A stretch of DNA of 54,859 bases from JAWBMQ01 sp038828875 (GCA_038828875.1 JAWBMQ010000008.1:1-54859); one strand, 5' to 3'; positions 1 through 8,118 are shown, counted from the first letter of the stretch. The notes: generated by a model from the letters alone, not told the origin. Program-made: numbers and translations.

Positions 1-518
1 AATCTTCTTAAACTAATTGCAGGATGCTCATGTCCTATTAAGATGTATTTTATTTTTTTATCAACATTAAATTCTTTATCGCCATGCAAGACTAAAACAT
101 CATCGTAATTATATACTTCAGTTAATAAAAATTGAAATTTTTCAGAAATTGGTTTTAGTATGGTGTCATGATTTCCTTTGATAAGAATAATCTCATAATT
201 TTTTATTATTTCAAAGAATTCTTTGGTTTCAAACCATTCTTGTTTGCTTATGGTTCCAAATTCGTGTTTTACATCTCCTAAAAGAATTATTTTTTTTACA
301 TCAAATTTTTTTAACGCATTTAAAGTTTTCTCTTTTAGATCTTTAAGCAATATTCTAGGAATAAACGTTCCTTGTTGTCTATAATATTCTTCTAATCCTA
401 TATGAGTATCTGCAATAAATAGAATTTTATGTTTTTTATCATAAGCAAAAGTATTCCATAAAATAAATCTATTATCAATTTTTACATAATCTTCTTCTTC
501 AACTATTGAGTATTTCAT
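1..518 (-). CDS. Metallophosphoesterase (ICC-like), 3' end cut by window edge
   Basis: This reading frame starts at the ATG ending at 518 (MKYSIVEEED) and runs off the window, so only about 172 residues are visible. It shows the calcineurin-like phosphoesterase signature in order: ADTHIGLE (metal-binding D-x-H), LLGDVKHEF, IKGNHD and GHEHPAI. Archaeal proteins of this kind (COG1407-like) are predicted metal-dependent phosphoesterases, often found near DNA-metabolism genes; the substrate is unknown. It lies 10 bases after the stop of rsmI and is probably co-transcribed with it. The family is clear from the motifs; the exact function is not. Confidence 0.8.
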   Translation of the reverse strand, partial: MKYSIVEEEDYVKIDNRFILWNTFAYDKKHKILFIADTHIGLEEYYRQQGTFIPRILLKDLKEKTLNALKKFDVKKIILLGDVKHEFGTISKQEWFETKEFFEIIKNYEIILIKGNHDTILKPISEKFQFLLTEVYNYDDVLVLHGDKEFNVDKKIKYILIGHEHPAISLRR

Positions 519-528
519 CTTTCTAACA

Positions 529-1242
529 TTATCCGTCTTTTTTTGATTTTAAAAATAAAACATATTCTCCTTTTTCTATCAAATTTTCGTCATGTTCATT
601 AGTTAATATTTTTACATATTCGTTCATCTTAGTGATATCATGAAAAACAAAAATTTTTTCTAAACATTCAATTTTTTTCAGTTCATTGATTCTTTTGTTT
701 ATTCTGTGACATGATTCAAAAAGTAAAACATTAACATTGTTTTTTAAAAAATTTTCAATTTTTTTGTTATCTTTTTCAAAACCAACAAAAACAAAAGGAA
801 TTCCTTCAAAAGGAAGCAAAGAAACAACCTCTAAACTTGTTGCTCCAGGAATTAATTTTATTCTAGAATAATCGTTATACTTTTCTAAGTATTTTTTTAT
901 TATAATGCTTCCAGGATCAGATAAATTAGGACAGCCTCTATCGCTAACAAACGCAATCTTTTTGTACTTTTCAAAAAGTTTCAAATAATTAACTTTACTG
1001 TGCTCATCTCCTCTGAATAAAGGTTTTCTTATTTTATAATGGGACAACAATTTTAAAGTTTCTCGAGTATCTTCAGAAATTATTGCTTCTACGTTAGCTA
1101 AAATTTTCAAAGCTCTTATACTGATATCTTCTAAATTTCCAATAGGTGTTGCAATTATGTAAAGGCCATCTTCTAAGTCAAGAGAAAGCGAAAAACTCAA
1201 ATCCTTTGCTTCAAGAAAATTACATTTTTTTCTACAAGTCAT
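529..1242 (-). CDS. rsmI: RsmI-like 16S rRNA (cytidine-2'-O)-methyltransferase
   Basis: A 237-residue protein of the tetrapyrrole-methylase fold. LYIIATPIGNLEDISIRAL near residue 27 is the RsmI N-terminal signature, followed by ISEDTRETLKLL, FVSDRGCPNLSDPGS and LIPGATSLEV, which form the SAM and substrate pocket. In bacteria RsmI 2'-O-methylates C1402 of 16S rRNA using SAM. The signature usually begins within the first ten residues, so the extra 26 N-terminal residues are odd. No closer ATG exists, and a TATA-like box near 1265-1272 suits a leaderless start at 1242. It is divergent from pta and upstream of the phosphoesterase. It is mainly a bacterial family, so transfer is likely. Confidence 0.85.
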   Translation of the reverse strand: MTCRKKCNFLEAKDLSFSLSLDLEDGLYIIATPIGNLEDISIRALKILANVEAIISEDTRETLKLLSHYKIRKPLFRGDEHSKVNYLKLFEKYKKIAFVSDRGCPNLSDPGSIIIKKYLEKYNDYSRIKLIPGATSLEVVSLLPFEGIPFVFVGFEKDNKKIENFLKNNVNVLLFESCHRINKRINELKKIECLEKIFVFHDITKMNEYVKILTNEHDENLIEKGEYVLFLKSKKDG

Positions 1243-1323
1243 TTTATTTTAGAAAACTAGTTAATATTTAAAAAATCTATGAAAATCATAATATTTTTAA
1301 ATCAAATTTCATATAAATGTACT
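1243..1323. promoter_or_regulatory. Divergent promoter region, rsmI / pta
   Basis: This short AT-rich spacer holds two TATA-like boxes. One, about 1294-1303 on the plus strand, is roughly 26 bases before the ATG at 1324. The other, about 1265-1272 read on the minus strand, is 23-30 bases before the rsmI ATG. The first supports starting Pta at 1324, because the in-frame ATG at 1279 would lie upstream of the promoter. Confidence 0.5.
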
Positions 1324-2283
1324 ATGAAAAGCTCTGATTTTCTAAACTTTGTTTATTCTAAAGCAAAAGAATTGCAAAAAGTAATACTTTTTGACGAAAT
1401 CGATGATGAAAGAATTATAGAATCTGTAAAGATTATAAAGAACGAAAGATTAGCCATTCCTAAATTAGTAGTTCCAAGTGAAAGAGTGCATGAATTTTCT
1501 AAATTAGGCATAGAGATTGAAGAAATCACAAATGAGAGAAAAGAATATTATGCTAAAATTGCATATGAATTAAGAAAAGGAAAAAATTCTTACGAGGAAA
1601 TTAGGGAATGGATGGAAGATCCCATATATTTTGCAACAATGTTAATTTATGATAATAAAGCACACGGTTTAATTTCAGGAGCAGCACACACTACAGCGCA
1701 TACAATAAAACCAGCATTACAACTAATAAAAACTAGATCACCATTTACAATTGCTTCTGGAGCCTTTTTCATGCTTTTAGATGAAGTTTATATTTTTGCA
1801 GATTGTTCTAATATGCCAAATCCCACAGCAGAAGAATTAGCTCAAATTGCAATACAATCTGGAATCACTGCTAAAGCGTTTGGGATTGAGCCAATTATCG
1901 CTTTGCTTTCGTTTTCTACTAAAGGAAGTGCAAAGCATGAAATGGTTGATAAGGTTGTGAAAGCTACAGAATTAGCAAAGAAAATGAATCAAGAAATGAA
2001 TTTGAATTTTTTAATAGATGGAGAATTACAAGCTGATGCAGCTTTAGTGGAAAAGGTAGGAAAATTCAAAGCACCTGGTAGTGAGGTAGCAGGTAAAGCT
2101 AGGGTTTTGATTTTTCCAGATTTGAATGCAGGAAACATCGGTTATAAATTAGTTGAAAGGCTTGGGAAGGCAACAGCAATAGGTCCGATTTTACAAGGTT
2201 TAAAGAAACCAGTTAATGATTTAAGTAGAGGTTGTAAAGTAGAAGATATAGTACAATTAGCAGCAATAACCTCTTTGCAATAG
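1324..2283 (+). CDS. pta: Phosphate acetyl/butyryltransferase
   Basis: A 319-residue member of the phosphate acetyl/butaryl transferase family. Visible blocks are SGAAHTTAHTIKPALQLI, ADCSNMPNPTAEELAQIA, SFSTKGSAKHEMVDKV, DGELQADAALVEKVGKFKAP and FPDLNAGNIGYKLVERLG, all typical of Pta. It interconverts acetyl-CoA plus phosphate with acetyl-phosphate plus CoA, normally paired with acetate kinase in fermentative ATP production; no kinase gene is in this window. An in-frame ATG exists at 1279, but MKSSDFLNFVYSKAKE at 1324 is the family-like start and is correctly spaced from a TATA-like box. This is the common bacterial enzyme and is patchy in archaea. Confidence 0.93.
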   Translation: MKSSDFLNFVYSKAKELQKVILFDEIDDERIIESVKIIKNERLAIPKLVVPSERVHEFSKLGIEIEEITNERKEYYAKIAYELRKGKNSYEEIREWMEDPIYFATMLIYDNKAHGLISGAAHTTAHTIKPALQLIKTRSPFTIASGAFFMLLDEVYIFADCSNMPNPTAEELAQIAIQSGITAKAFGIEPIIALLSFSTKGSAKHEMVDKVVKATELAKKMNQEMNLNFLIDGELQADAALVEKVGKFKAPGSEVAGKARVLIFPDLNAGNIGYKLVERLGKATAIGPILQGLKKPVNDLSRGCKVEDIVQLAAITSLQ

Positions 2284-2330
2284 TTTATGATTAATAACAT
2301 TTAAAATTTTGTTCTTTTTCCTATTATTTT

Positions 2331-2906
2331 ATGGTAACTTACGATGAAAAGGATTTTGAAAATTTGGTTAAAGAGTTCAGAGAAAGTTATTCAAGGAAGG
2401 ATAAAATTTTTCTAAAGAAAAGAGAATGGCAAAGCGATGCTAAAGCAGCAATATTTGCAATACATAGAAATGAAAAATCTAAGGCAGAAAAAATTATAAA
2501 GGAATTAGAAGAAAAATGTAAAACAATCGATAAGCTTGATGATTATTCTGATTTTCTTGAAGAATTTTTTGAAGCTGAATTGCTTTATTATTACATAAAA
2601 AATGATGAGATAAAGTCTAGAGATTATTTTTTAAAATTATTTTCTAATGTGAAAGATCAAAACGATGAATTAAATAGACTTTATATTTCAGCATTGAGTG
2701 ATTTTACTGGTGAACTTGTAAGACTTGCTGTAAATTATACTATAAAAGAAAATTTTGAAAAAGTAAAAAATATTTCAGAAACAATTGAATTAATTTATGA
2801 TTATCTTATAAAATGTGATATTACAGGAGATTTGAGAAAAAAGTTCGATGCAATAAGATGGAATTTAGATAAAGTTCATGAGTTGTTGTTGAAGGGGGTG
2901 AAATGA
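2331..2906 (+). CDS. Translin family protein
   Basis: A 191-residue, almost entirely helical protein. The central YISALSDFTGELVRLAVN and the C-terminal GDLRKKFDAIRWNLDKVHEL match the two best conserved blocks of the translin/TRAX family. Eukaryotic translin-TRAX (C3PO) binds and cleaves single-stranded RNA, and archaeal homologues form similar octameric barrels; the role here is inferred. A TATA-like sequence about 30 bases upstream fits leaderless initiation. Its stop overlaps the rtcB start in TGA/ATG fashion, so the two are probably translated together. The last 74 bases (2833-2906) lie within sequence repeated after the assembly gap, but this copy is intact. Confidence 0.82.
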   Translation: MVTYDEKDFENLVKEFRESYSRKDKIFLKKREWQSDAKAAIFAIHRNEKSKAEKIIKELEEKCKTIDKLDDYSDFLEEFFEAELLYYYIKNDEIKSRDYFLKLFSNVKDQNDELNRLYISALSDFTGELVRLAVNYTIKENFEKVKNISETIELIYDYLIKCDITGDLRKKFDAIRWNLDKVHELLLKGVK

Positions 2907-2962
2907 TGTACATTTATGAAGAAGACAACGTTAGAATTATTTCATCTCCTTCTTTGTTAGAT

Positions 2963-3059
2963 NNNNNNNNNNNNNNNNNNNNNNNNNNNNNNNNNNNNNN
3001 NNNNNNNNNNNNNNNNNNNNNNNNNNNNNNNNNNNNNNNNNNNNNNNNNNNNNNNNNNN
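2963..3059. other. Assembly gap (97 N) flanked by false duplication
   Basis: This is a run of 97 undetermined bases. The 130 bases before it (2833-2962) are repeated identically after it (3060-3189), and the copy picks up in the same reading context. This is the expected result of joining two overlapping contig ends with a placeholder gap. Deleting 227 bases restores one continuous translin-rtcB junction. Confidence 0.95.
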
Positions 3060-3189
3060 TGAGAAAAAAGTTCGATGCAATAAGATGGAATTTAGATAAA
3101 GTTCATGAGTTGTTGTTGAAGGGGGTGAAATGATGTACATTTATGAAGAAGACAACGTTAGAATTATTTCATCTCCTTCTTTGTTAGAT
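3060..3189 (+). repeat. Artefactual 130-bp copy of 2833-2962
   Basis: By eye this segment is identical to 2833-2962: the end of the translin gene plus the first codons of rtcB. It is a contig overlap rather than a biological repeat. The second gap in this window has the same 97-N length and the same 227-base offset between copies. Confidence 0.92.
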
Positions 3190-4491
3190 CAGATGAAAAA
3201 AGACAGAACAATGAATCAAATAAAAAATGTAGCTTCTCTGCCAGGTTTAGTTGGAAAAGCAATACTTTTGCCAGATGCCCATGAAGGATATGGTTTTCCT
3301 ATTGGTGGAGTTGCTGCTTTTGATTATAAGTTTGGTTTAGTTAGTCCAGGAGGAATTGGTTTTGATATTAATTGTGGAGTTAGATTGCTAAAAACTAATG
3401 TAGAATTGAATGATATAAAGGAAGATTTAGATAAAATTGCACAAGAAATAAATCAAGCAGTACCTTCAGGATTAGGAAAAAGAAGTAAGATAAAATTAAA
3501 GGAAAAAGAAATCAAAGGAGTTCTTAACTATGGTGCTAAATTTTTAGTAGATCTTGGCTTAGGAACGTCTGAGGATTTAGAATTTTGTGAAAGTAATGGA
3601 ACCTTTCCAGGTGCGAATGAAAAGGCAGTGAGTGAAAAAGCAAAAGATCGTGGTTATGATGAATTAGGTACATTAGGTAGTGGAAACCATTTTTTAGAAA
3701 TTCAAGTCGTTGATGAAATTTATGATGAAAAAATTGCAGAAATCCTAGGATTAAGAAAAGGTCAAGTTACAGTGATGATTCATACTGGAAGTAGAGGGCT
3801 GGGACATCAAGTTGCTACAGATTATATTCAAGAAATGCTCAAACATTTTAAAGGAAATTTACCTGATAAAGAATTAGTTTGGGCAAGTATTCATGATGAA
3901 TTAGGAAAAAGATACTGGGAAGCGATGGCAGCAAGTGCAAATTATGCATGGGCGAATAGGCATTTGATTGCACATTTAGTTAGAGAAATTTTTCAAGAGT
4001 ATGGAATTGAATTAGATTTGATTTACGATGTGGCTCATAACATAGCAAAAATTGAAGAGTATAATTTCGAAGGAAAAGATGTTAAAGTTATAGTTCACAG
4101 AAAAGGAGCAACTAGGGCATTTTCAAAAAATAGTTCAGAAATTCCTTCAAAATATAAAACAATAGGTCAACCAGTTTTAGTTCCAGGTTCCATGGGAACT
4201 AGTAGTTATGTTTTAGTTGGTAATAAATCAGATATTTCTTTTGGAAGTAGCGCTCATGGAGCAGGAAGAACTATGAGTAGAAATCAAGCAATAAAGCAAT
4301 TAGATTATGAAGAATTAATGAATGATTTCAAAAGAAAAAAGATTATTGTTTTAGCAAAAGGTAAAGAATCAGTATTAGAAGAAGCACCACAAGCGTATAA
4401 AAATGTTGATGAAGTAGTAGATGCAATAGATAAATCACAAATTGCAAAAGTAGTTGTTAAGTTAAGACCTTTAGCAGTCATCAAAGGTTAA
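3133..4491 (+). CDS. rtcB: RNA-splicing ligase RtcB
   Basis: A 452-residue RtcB without an intein. Conserved blocks appear in order: LPDAHEGYGFPIGGVAAFD (about residue 48), GGIGFDINCGVR with the metal-binding Cys at about residue 81, LGSGNHFLEIQ, HTGSRGLGHQV, YDVAHNIAKIE, VHRKGATRAF, PVLVPGSMGTSSY and SAHGAGR, whose His is the GMP-accepting residue. RtcB joins tRNA exons and other RNAs with 2',3'-cyclic phosphate and 5'-OH ends using GTP and Mn. ATGs at 3130 and 3133 are both possible; the GGTGA spacing favours 3133. In the corrected assembly the gene starts at about 2903-2906, overlapping translin. It is convergent with nmd3. Confidence 0.96.
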   Translation: MYIYEEDNVRIISSPSLLDQMKKDRTMNQIKNVASLPGLVGKAILLPDAHEGYGFPIGGVAAFDYKFGLVSPGGIGFDINCGVRLLKTNVELNDIKEDLDKIAQEINQAVPSGLGKRSKIKLKEKEIKGVLNYGAKFLVDLGLGTSEDLEFCESNGTFPGANEKAVSEKAKDRGYDELGTLGSGNHFLEIQVVDEIYDEKIAEILGLRKGQVTVMIHTGSRGLGHQVATDYIQEMLKHFKGNLPDKELVWASIHDELGKRYWEAMAASANYAWANRHLIAHLVREIFQEYGIELDLIYDVAHNIAKIEEYNFEGKDVKVIVHRKGATRAFSKNSSEIPSKYKTIGQPVLVPGSMGTSSYVLVGNKSDISFGSSAHGAGRTMSRNQAIKQLDYEELMNDFKRKKIIVLAKGKESVLEEAPQAYKNVDEVVDAIDKSQIAKVVVKLRPLAVIKG

Positions 4492-4524
4492 TTATTACTA
4501 ATTTTTTTACTTATTTTTATGTTT
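4492..4524. terminator. T-rich spacer between convergent rtcB and nmd3
   Basis: A 33-base spacer between two convergent genes, with a run of seven T after the rtcB stop and further T-rich sequence. Archaeal polymerases stop at such oligo-T tracts, so it probably terminates rtcB; A-tracts read on the other strand are less clear. Confidence 0.4.
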
Positions 4525-5247
4525 TTAATTATTGTATCTAACAAGAATAGTCAATCTGTATAAATCTTTGCTAGTGACTTTATCTTTGGAATATATTTTT
4601 CTACTAATTTTCGTTTCAAGATTTTTATATTTTTTTTCAAGTTCTCTTACAAAAGCTTTAGCGAAATTCATAGATGTTAAATAAATATCTTTGTTGATTA
4701 AAATTTCTTCAGAGTTTTTTTGCTTTTTTGATTTTTTATAAATAATTTCTTTGTTACTGTAGACTTTATTTTTCATCATTTCTTCTTTCAGAAAATTTTG
4801 AACTTCATTCAAAAAATTAATTGGAAAATCTCTTAATTGAAGTATTGCTTCGTAGTATTGAGTGTTGCTTTTTTTGCATTTTTCACATAGCGTAGGTTGG
4901 TAAGGATATTCTAATTCAATTTGTTCAGAAAATTCTTCATTTAATTCTTTTATAATTCCATTCAATTCTAAGATTATCTTTATTTTTTTCTCTTCTAAAT
5001 AATAATCTAGAAGCAAAGTTTCATAGATTTCAAAATTTTCATCAAAAACAACACTTTCTTTAATTAATTTTTCAATTCCTTCTTCAAGAATATTCCATTT
5101 GTTCTTAATTTCTATATCATTACAATTCTCACAAATTTTTATGTTTAATGTTTTAACTTTTTTTATTACTGGATTTTCTTTAACATAACAATCTTTGCAA
5201 AAAGCTCCAAAAGAAATTTCTTTTCCACAGATAATGCATTTTTTCAT
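4525..5247 (-). CDS. Archaeal NMD3 homologue, zinc-ribbon ribosome-associated protein
   Basis: A 240-residue protein with three Cys pairs: CIICGK plus CKDC at the N-terminus, CENC near residue 39 and CEKC near residue 122. These are followed by NTQYYEAILQLR, a hallmark of the NMD3 family. Eukaryotic NMD3 is the 60S export adaptor; archaeal versions consist only of the core zinc and beta domains and probably act in large-subunit maturation. Its ATG overlaps the stop of htpX by four bases (ATGA), so it is the second gene of an htpX-nmd3 unit. The C-terminal 60 residues are lysine-rich and poorly conserved. Confidence 0.82.
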   Translation of the reverse strand: MKKCIICGKEISFGAFCKDCYVKENPVIKKVKTLNIKICENCNDIEIKNKWNILEEGIEKLIKESVVFDENFEIYETLLLDYYLEEKKIKIILELNGIIKELNEEFSEQIELEYPYQPTLCEKCKKSNTQYYEAILQLRDFPINFLNEVQNFLKEEMMKNKVYSNKEIIYKKSKKQKNSEEILINKDIYLTSMNFAKAFVRELEKKYKNLETKISRKIYSKDKVTSKDLYRLTILVRYNN

Positions 5248-6095
5248 CTTAATTCTTTATCAATCTGTTCTAATCTTTTTATTCTTTTCTCTGTAGGTGG
5301 ATGCGTAGAAAATAAAGCTAATAAGGAAGAGCCAGCAAAAGGATTTACAATGAACAGATTTTCAGTGTTTATTGTAGCAGAAGTTGCCAAAATCTTCGGT
5401 GCTTGTTCCAATTTTCTTAAAGCATTAGCCAAAGATTTACCATTTCTTAAAGTTCTTGCAGCTGTTTCATCAGCTAAATATTCTCTTGTTCTAGAGATTG
5501 CTAAATGAATCAATGTAGCAATTAATGGAGCAAGAATACTTAGAACTATCAATTCTAGAAAAGAAGGACCATTGTCTTTATCACCAGAAAATAATGTAAA
5601 AAATGCAGCCCATCTTATTAAATACGCTAATGTAGAAATTAATGTTGCAATACTTATTGCTAGAAGAGAAACCAATGTATCACGATTTTTTATATGACTC
5701 AATTCGTGAGCTAGAACTCCTTTAAGTTCATCTTCATTTAAAATTTGAAGCAAAGGCATAGTAACACAAACCGCAGATTTTTTAGGAGAAATACCTGTAG
5801 CAAATGCATTAGGAAAAGGTACATAAGCTACATAAACTTTAGGCATAGGTAAATCAAATTTATGCGCCAGCTCTCTGATCATATCATAAAGCTTTCCGGA
5901 TTCTACTTCTTTAGCTCTATACATCCAAAGTACTAATTTATCTGAAAAATAAAACATTAACCATTGGAATATTAAAGATATTGAGCCTAAAATGATTGCT
6001 AATTCTATTCCTCCGAAAAGATATCCAAGTCCTATGAAAAGAGAAACCATTAAACTTATCAAGAATACCGTTTTGAGATGGTTTAAAAATACCAT
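5244..6095 (-). CDS. htpX: HtpX-like membrane zinc metalloprotease
   Basis: A 283-residue M48-family protease. Two membrane segments lie at about residues 9-30 and 31-50. The active site HELSH (130-134) follows VLA, and two more hydrophobic stretches lie around 142-165 and 180-200. The downstream SRTREYLADETAA supplies the third zinc ligand (Glu). HtpX degrades damaged membrane proteins with its catalytic face in the cytosol. Length and motif order are standard for the family. It is the first gene of a two-gene unit with nmd3, with its promoter in the spacer shared with the gene at 6200. Confidence 0.94.
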   Translation of the reverse strand: MVFLNHLKTVFLISLMVSLFIGLGYLFGGIELAIILGSISLIFQWLMFYFSDKLVLWMYRAKEVESGKLYDMIRELAHKFDLPMPKVYVAYVPFPNAFATGISPKKSAVCVTMPLLQILNEDELKGVLAHELSHIKNRDTLVSLLAISIATLISTLAYLIRWAAFFTLFSGDKDNGPSFLELIVLSILAPLIATLIHLAISRTREYLADETAARTLRNGKSLANALRKLEQAPKILATSATINTENLFIVNPFAGSSLLALFSTHPPTEKRIKRLEQIDKELR

Positions 6096-6159
6096 ATTGA
6101 AAAGTGAATGTTGTTTTTCTTTATATTTATTTTGAATTTAAAAAGCAATAAAATTTTTA

Positions 6160-6199
6160 AAAAAAATATATAAATAAAATCTTTCATTTATATAGTAAA
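6160..6199 (+). promoter_or_regulatory. TATA-type promoter of the gene at 6200
   Basis: A TATA-like box (ATATATAAAT, about 6167-6176) lies 25 bases before the ATG at 6200 with no Shine-Dalgarno sequence between. This is the leaderless arrangement seen at many first genes in this window. The same AT-rich spacer (6096-6199) must also hold the htpX promoter. Confidence 0.5.
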
Positions 6200-6625
6200 A
6201 TGGACCTAGAAAAGGAATTTCGAGATACTGCACATTTAATAAACGTTACTTTTAGAATGGTTAAAGAGCCTAAACTTTTAATTTCTATAGTCTCAAAATT
6301 AACAGCTATTGCTAATGAACTTTTGGATAGATATTTACATAAAGCGTTGGCTGATAAAAAGATAAACTTTGTTCCAAGTACAATAGACGCTAAAATTGCA
6401 ATATACAATGAAAAGCTAATTTCTCAAGGATATGATAAAGAATTCATACGAATAGTAAAAAGATTGAATGAACTTAATGATTTTATAAAGAAAGGATTAT
6501 TAGTATCAAAAGAACAATCTATAATAGTTTATAAAGATAATACTTTTTCAAGCGAAGTTGTAAACATTTCTCAAGTTAAAGATATGATAGAAATTTTGAA
6601 AAATCATTATGAAAAGTTGAAATAA
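6200..6625 (+). CDS. Unrecognised small helical protein
   Basis: A 141-residue protein I do not recognise. It is predicted to be mostly alpha-helical, with no signal peptide, membrane segment or cysteine. The first half (IVSKLTAIANELLDRYLHKALADKK) and the end (VKDMIEILKNHYEKLK) look like packed amphipathic helices. A HEPN-like helical domain is conceivable, but the catalytic RxxxxH motif is absent. It is a single gene between divergent htpX and the convergent ArvC-like gene, with its own TATA box and a leaderless start. Confidence 0.6.
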   Translation: MDLEKEFRDTAHLINVTFRMVKEPKLLISIVSKLTAIANELLDRYLHKALADKKINFVPSTIDAKIAIYNEKLISQGYDKEFIRIVKRLNELNDFIKKGLLVSKEQSIIVYKDNTFSSEVVNISQVKDMIEILKNHYEKLK

Positions 6626-6627
6626 AC

Positions 6628-7008
6628 TCATTTTTTTTGTTTCTTTAATTGGTTTATAGTTTCAGGTAAATCAATCATATATTTTCCATCTTCTAATTTA
6701 TATATTATTGGTTCTGATTTTAGTAATTTAACAAGATCAATCCTATATTTTCCTGGTTTTTCTACAAAGATTGCTTCAAAATCTAAAACTACTGGCTCTT
6801 CTTCCTTTATTCTTAAAATTTCTTTAACTTCTTTTTCCATTTCTTCTTTTTCTTTTTCTGTTAATTCCTGTTGAATTTTTCTCAATTCTTCTAACTTTTC
6901 TTTCTTAATGAAAAAGAAAAATCTACCACCACAAACTCTACAACCTTCTATGATTGATTTATCTCCGTCTTCGTATAAAGTTCCACATTTAACGCATTGA
7001 TGTGCCAT
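6628..7008 (-). CDS. OapC/ArvC-family zinc-ribbon protein
   Basis: A 126-residue protein. Its N-terminus is a zinc ribbon with CVKC (about residues 5-8) and CRVC (about 23-26), followed by the phenylalanine-rich GGRFFFFIKK, typical of the archaeal COG3364/OapC proteins. A charged helix (about 35-70) and a short beta-rich tail (GKYRIDLVKLL, GKYMIDLPE) complete it. Its ATG overlaps the stop of the ArvB-like gene by one base (TAATG). In Haloferax the three-gene group is called origin-associated (Oap) and also ArvABC, implicated in vesicle formation. Function here is inferred from family and gene order. Confidence 0.8.
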   Translation of the reverse strand: MAHQCVKCGTLYEDGDKSIIEGCRVCGGRFFFFIKKEKLEELRKIQQELTEKEKEEMEKEVKEILRIKEEEPVVLDFEAIFVEKPGKYRIDLVKLLKSEPIIYKLEDGKYMIDLPETINQLKKQKK

Positions 7009-7400
7009 TATGAGCTCATATATATTCTTAAATGATTTGGATCTTTCTTTATTTCTTTAACAATTGAAGCAGGACCTATGATGGTTAATCCCACTCGATT
7101 TTTGTAAAGCATCCTAAGAAAAGAAAGTTTTATTTTATCGAAGAAAGAGTTCGCTTGATAAGGAATTGTTTCGATTTCAATACCTTTAAATTTAAAGTTG
7201 AATTCTTCCATTGATTTCATAATTAATTCTTTTTTTTCTGCATCTTCTAAAATTCCTTCAATGAGTAGAAGTTTTTCATCCTTTACTTTTTCAATTATTT
7301 TTTTTATTTTTTCTTCTCGGTTGAAATTTTTGAAAGTGTGATAGGGTATGAATTCTATTGTGATTTTGTTTTCCATTTTTTTCACATTTTTTAATGGCAT
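7008..7400 (-). CDS. OapB/ArvB-family (DUF2073) protein
   Basis: A 130-residue protein matching DUF2073. The region ending RVGLTIIGPASIVKEIKKDP is the family's signature, and KLLLIEGILEDAEKKELI earlier is also typical. No membrane segment is visible. It sits between the Era-like GTPase (10 bases upstream) and the zinc-ribbon gene (TAATG overlap), the conserved A-B-C order of the archaeal Oap/Arv cluster. The start is uncertain: ATG at 7400 or the internal ATG at 7376 (MENKIT). It probably partners the GTPase. Confidence 0.8.
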   Translation of the reverse strand: MPLKNVKKMENKITIEFIPYHTFKNFNREEKIKKIIEKVKDEKLLLIEGILEDAEKKELIMKSMEEFNFKFKGIEIETIPYQANSFFDKIKLSFLRMLYKNRVGLTIIGPASIVKEIKKDPNHLRIYMSS

Positions 7401-7409
7401 GAATATGAA

Positions 7410-8030
7410 TTATTTTAAGATTTCGAAAAGTTTGTCATAAAGCAAGTCAACATTAGTTCCTTCTTTTGCACTAATTCCAATTACAGGATATTGAGGAAAA
7501 GCATTAGTTATTCGATCTAAATCGGCTTTAGGAAGATCAATCTTATTGGCAGCAATAATTACAGGAATTTTTCTTGCAGCTAAATTGCCTAGGATTGTAA
7601 TGTTAACTTGAGTGTAAGGATCTTGAGTAGAATCTAGAACAACAATAACTGCTTCAACATTATCTAACCATTTTATTGCTTCTATGACTCCTTTTGTAGC
7701 TTCTCTTGCTCTTTCTTTTGATTCTTCTTCAGACAATCCTTCTTTTAAGAAATCTTCATAATCGATTCTAGTTGCAATTCCTGGAGTGTCAATGATATCA
7801 AATGTTATCGTTTTTTTGCCTCTTTTTATAACTACTTTTTCTTTTATTTTAATTTCTCTTGTTTCATGAGCAATATGACTAACAGAACCTAGTTCTTCCC
7901 CAAGCCAATCTTTACAAATTTTATTTGCTAAAGTAGTTTTTCCACTATTAGGAGGACCATAAAGGCCTAGTTTTATTTCTTTTTTCTTCTTAAACAATGA
8001 AAAAAGATTCTTAAACCAGCTAAAGACCAT
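7410..8030 (-). CDS. Era-like small GTPase, OapA/ArvA family
   Basis: A 206-residue GTPase with a full set of G motifs: GPPNSGKT (G1, near residue 25), DTPG (G3, near 83), NKID (G4, near 161) and SAKEG (G5, near 187). A short basic N-terminus with alternating W and F (VFSWFKNLFSLFKKK) could form an amphipathic membrane-contact helix. In Haloferax the corresponding GTPase drives extracellular vesicle formation (ArvA) and was also named OapA for its position near an origin. It heads a three-gene operon with the ArvB- and ArvC-like genes and is divergent from apgM. Confidence 0.87.
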   Translation of the reverse strand: MVFSWFKNLFSLFKKKKEIKLGLYGPPNSGKTTLANKICKDWLGEELGSVSHIAHETREIKIKEKVVIKRGKKTITFDIIDTPGIATRIDYEDFLKEGLSEEESKERAREATKGVIEAIKWLDNVEAVIVVLDSTQDPYTQVNITILGNLAARKIPVIIAANKIDLPKADLDRITNAFPQYPVIGISAKEGTNVDLLYDKLFEILK

Positions 8031-8118
8031 AATTAAGCTAAATAAGAATGGAATTTATAAAATTTTTGATAATTCTAAAAATTTTTAAATTACAAAGTTA
8101 CAAATTTATTGTGATACC

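Noticed and set aside
2903..3140. Short reading frames on both strands crossing the first N run
   Set aside because: They are made of undetermined bases joined to duplicated contig-overlap sequence; no real product.
6200..6625. HEPN toxin or nuclease domain in the small helical protein
   Set aside because: The helical character is compatible but the RxxxxH catalytic motif is absent, and there is no partner antitoxin gene.
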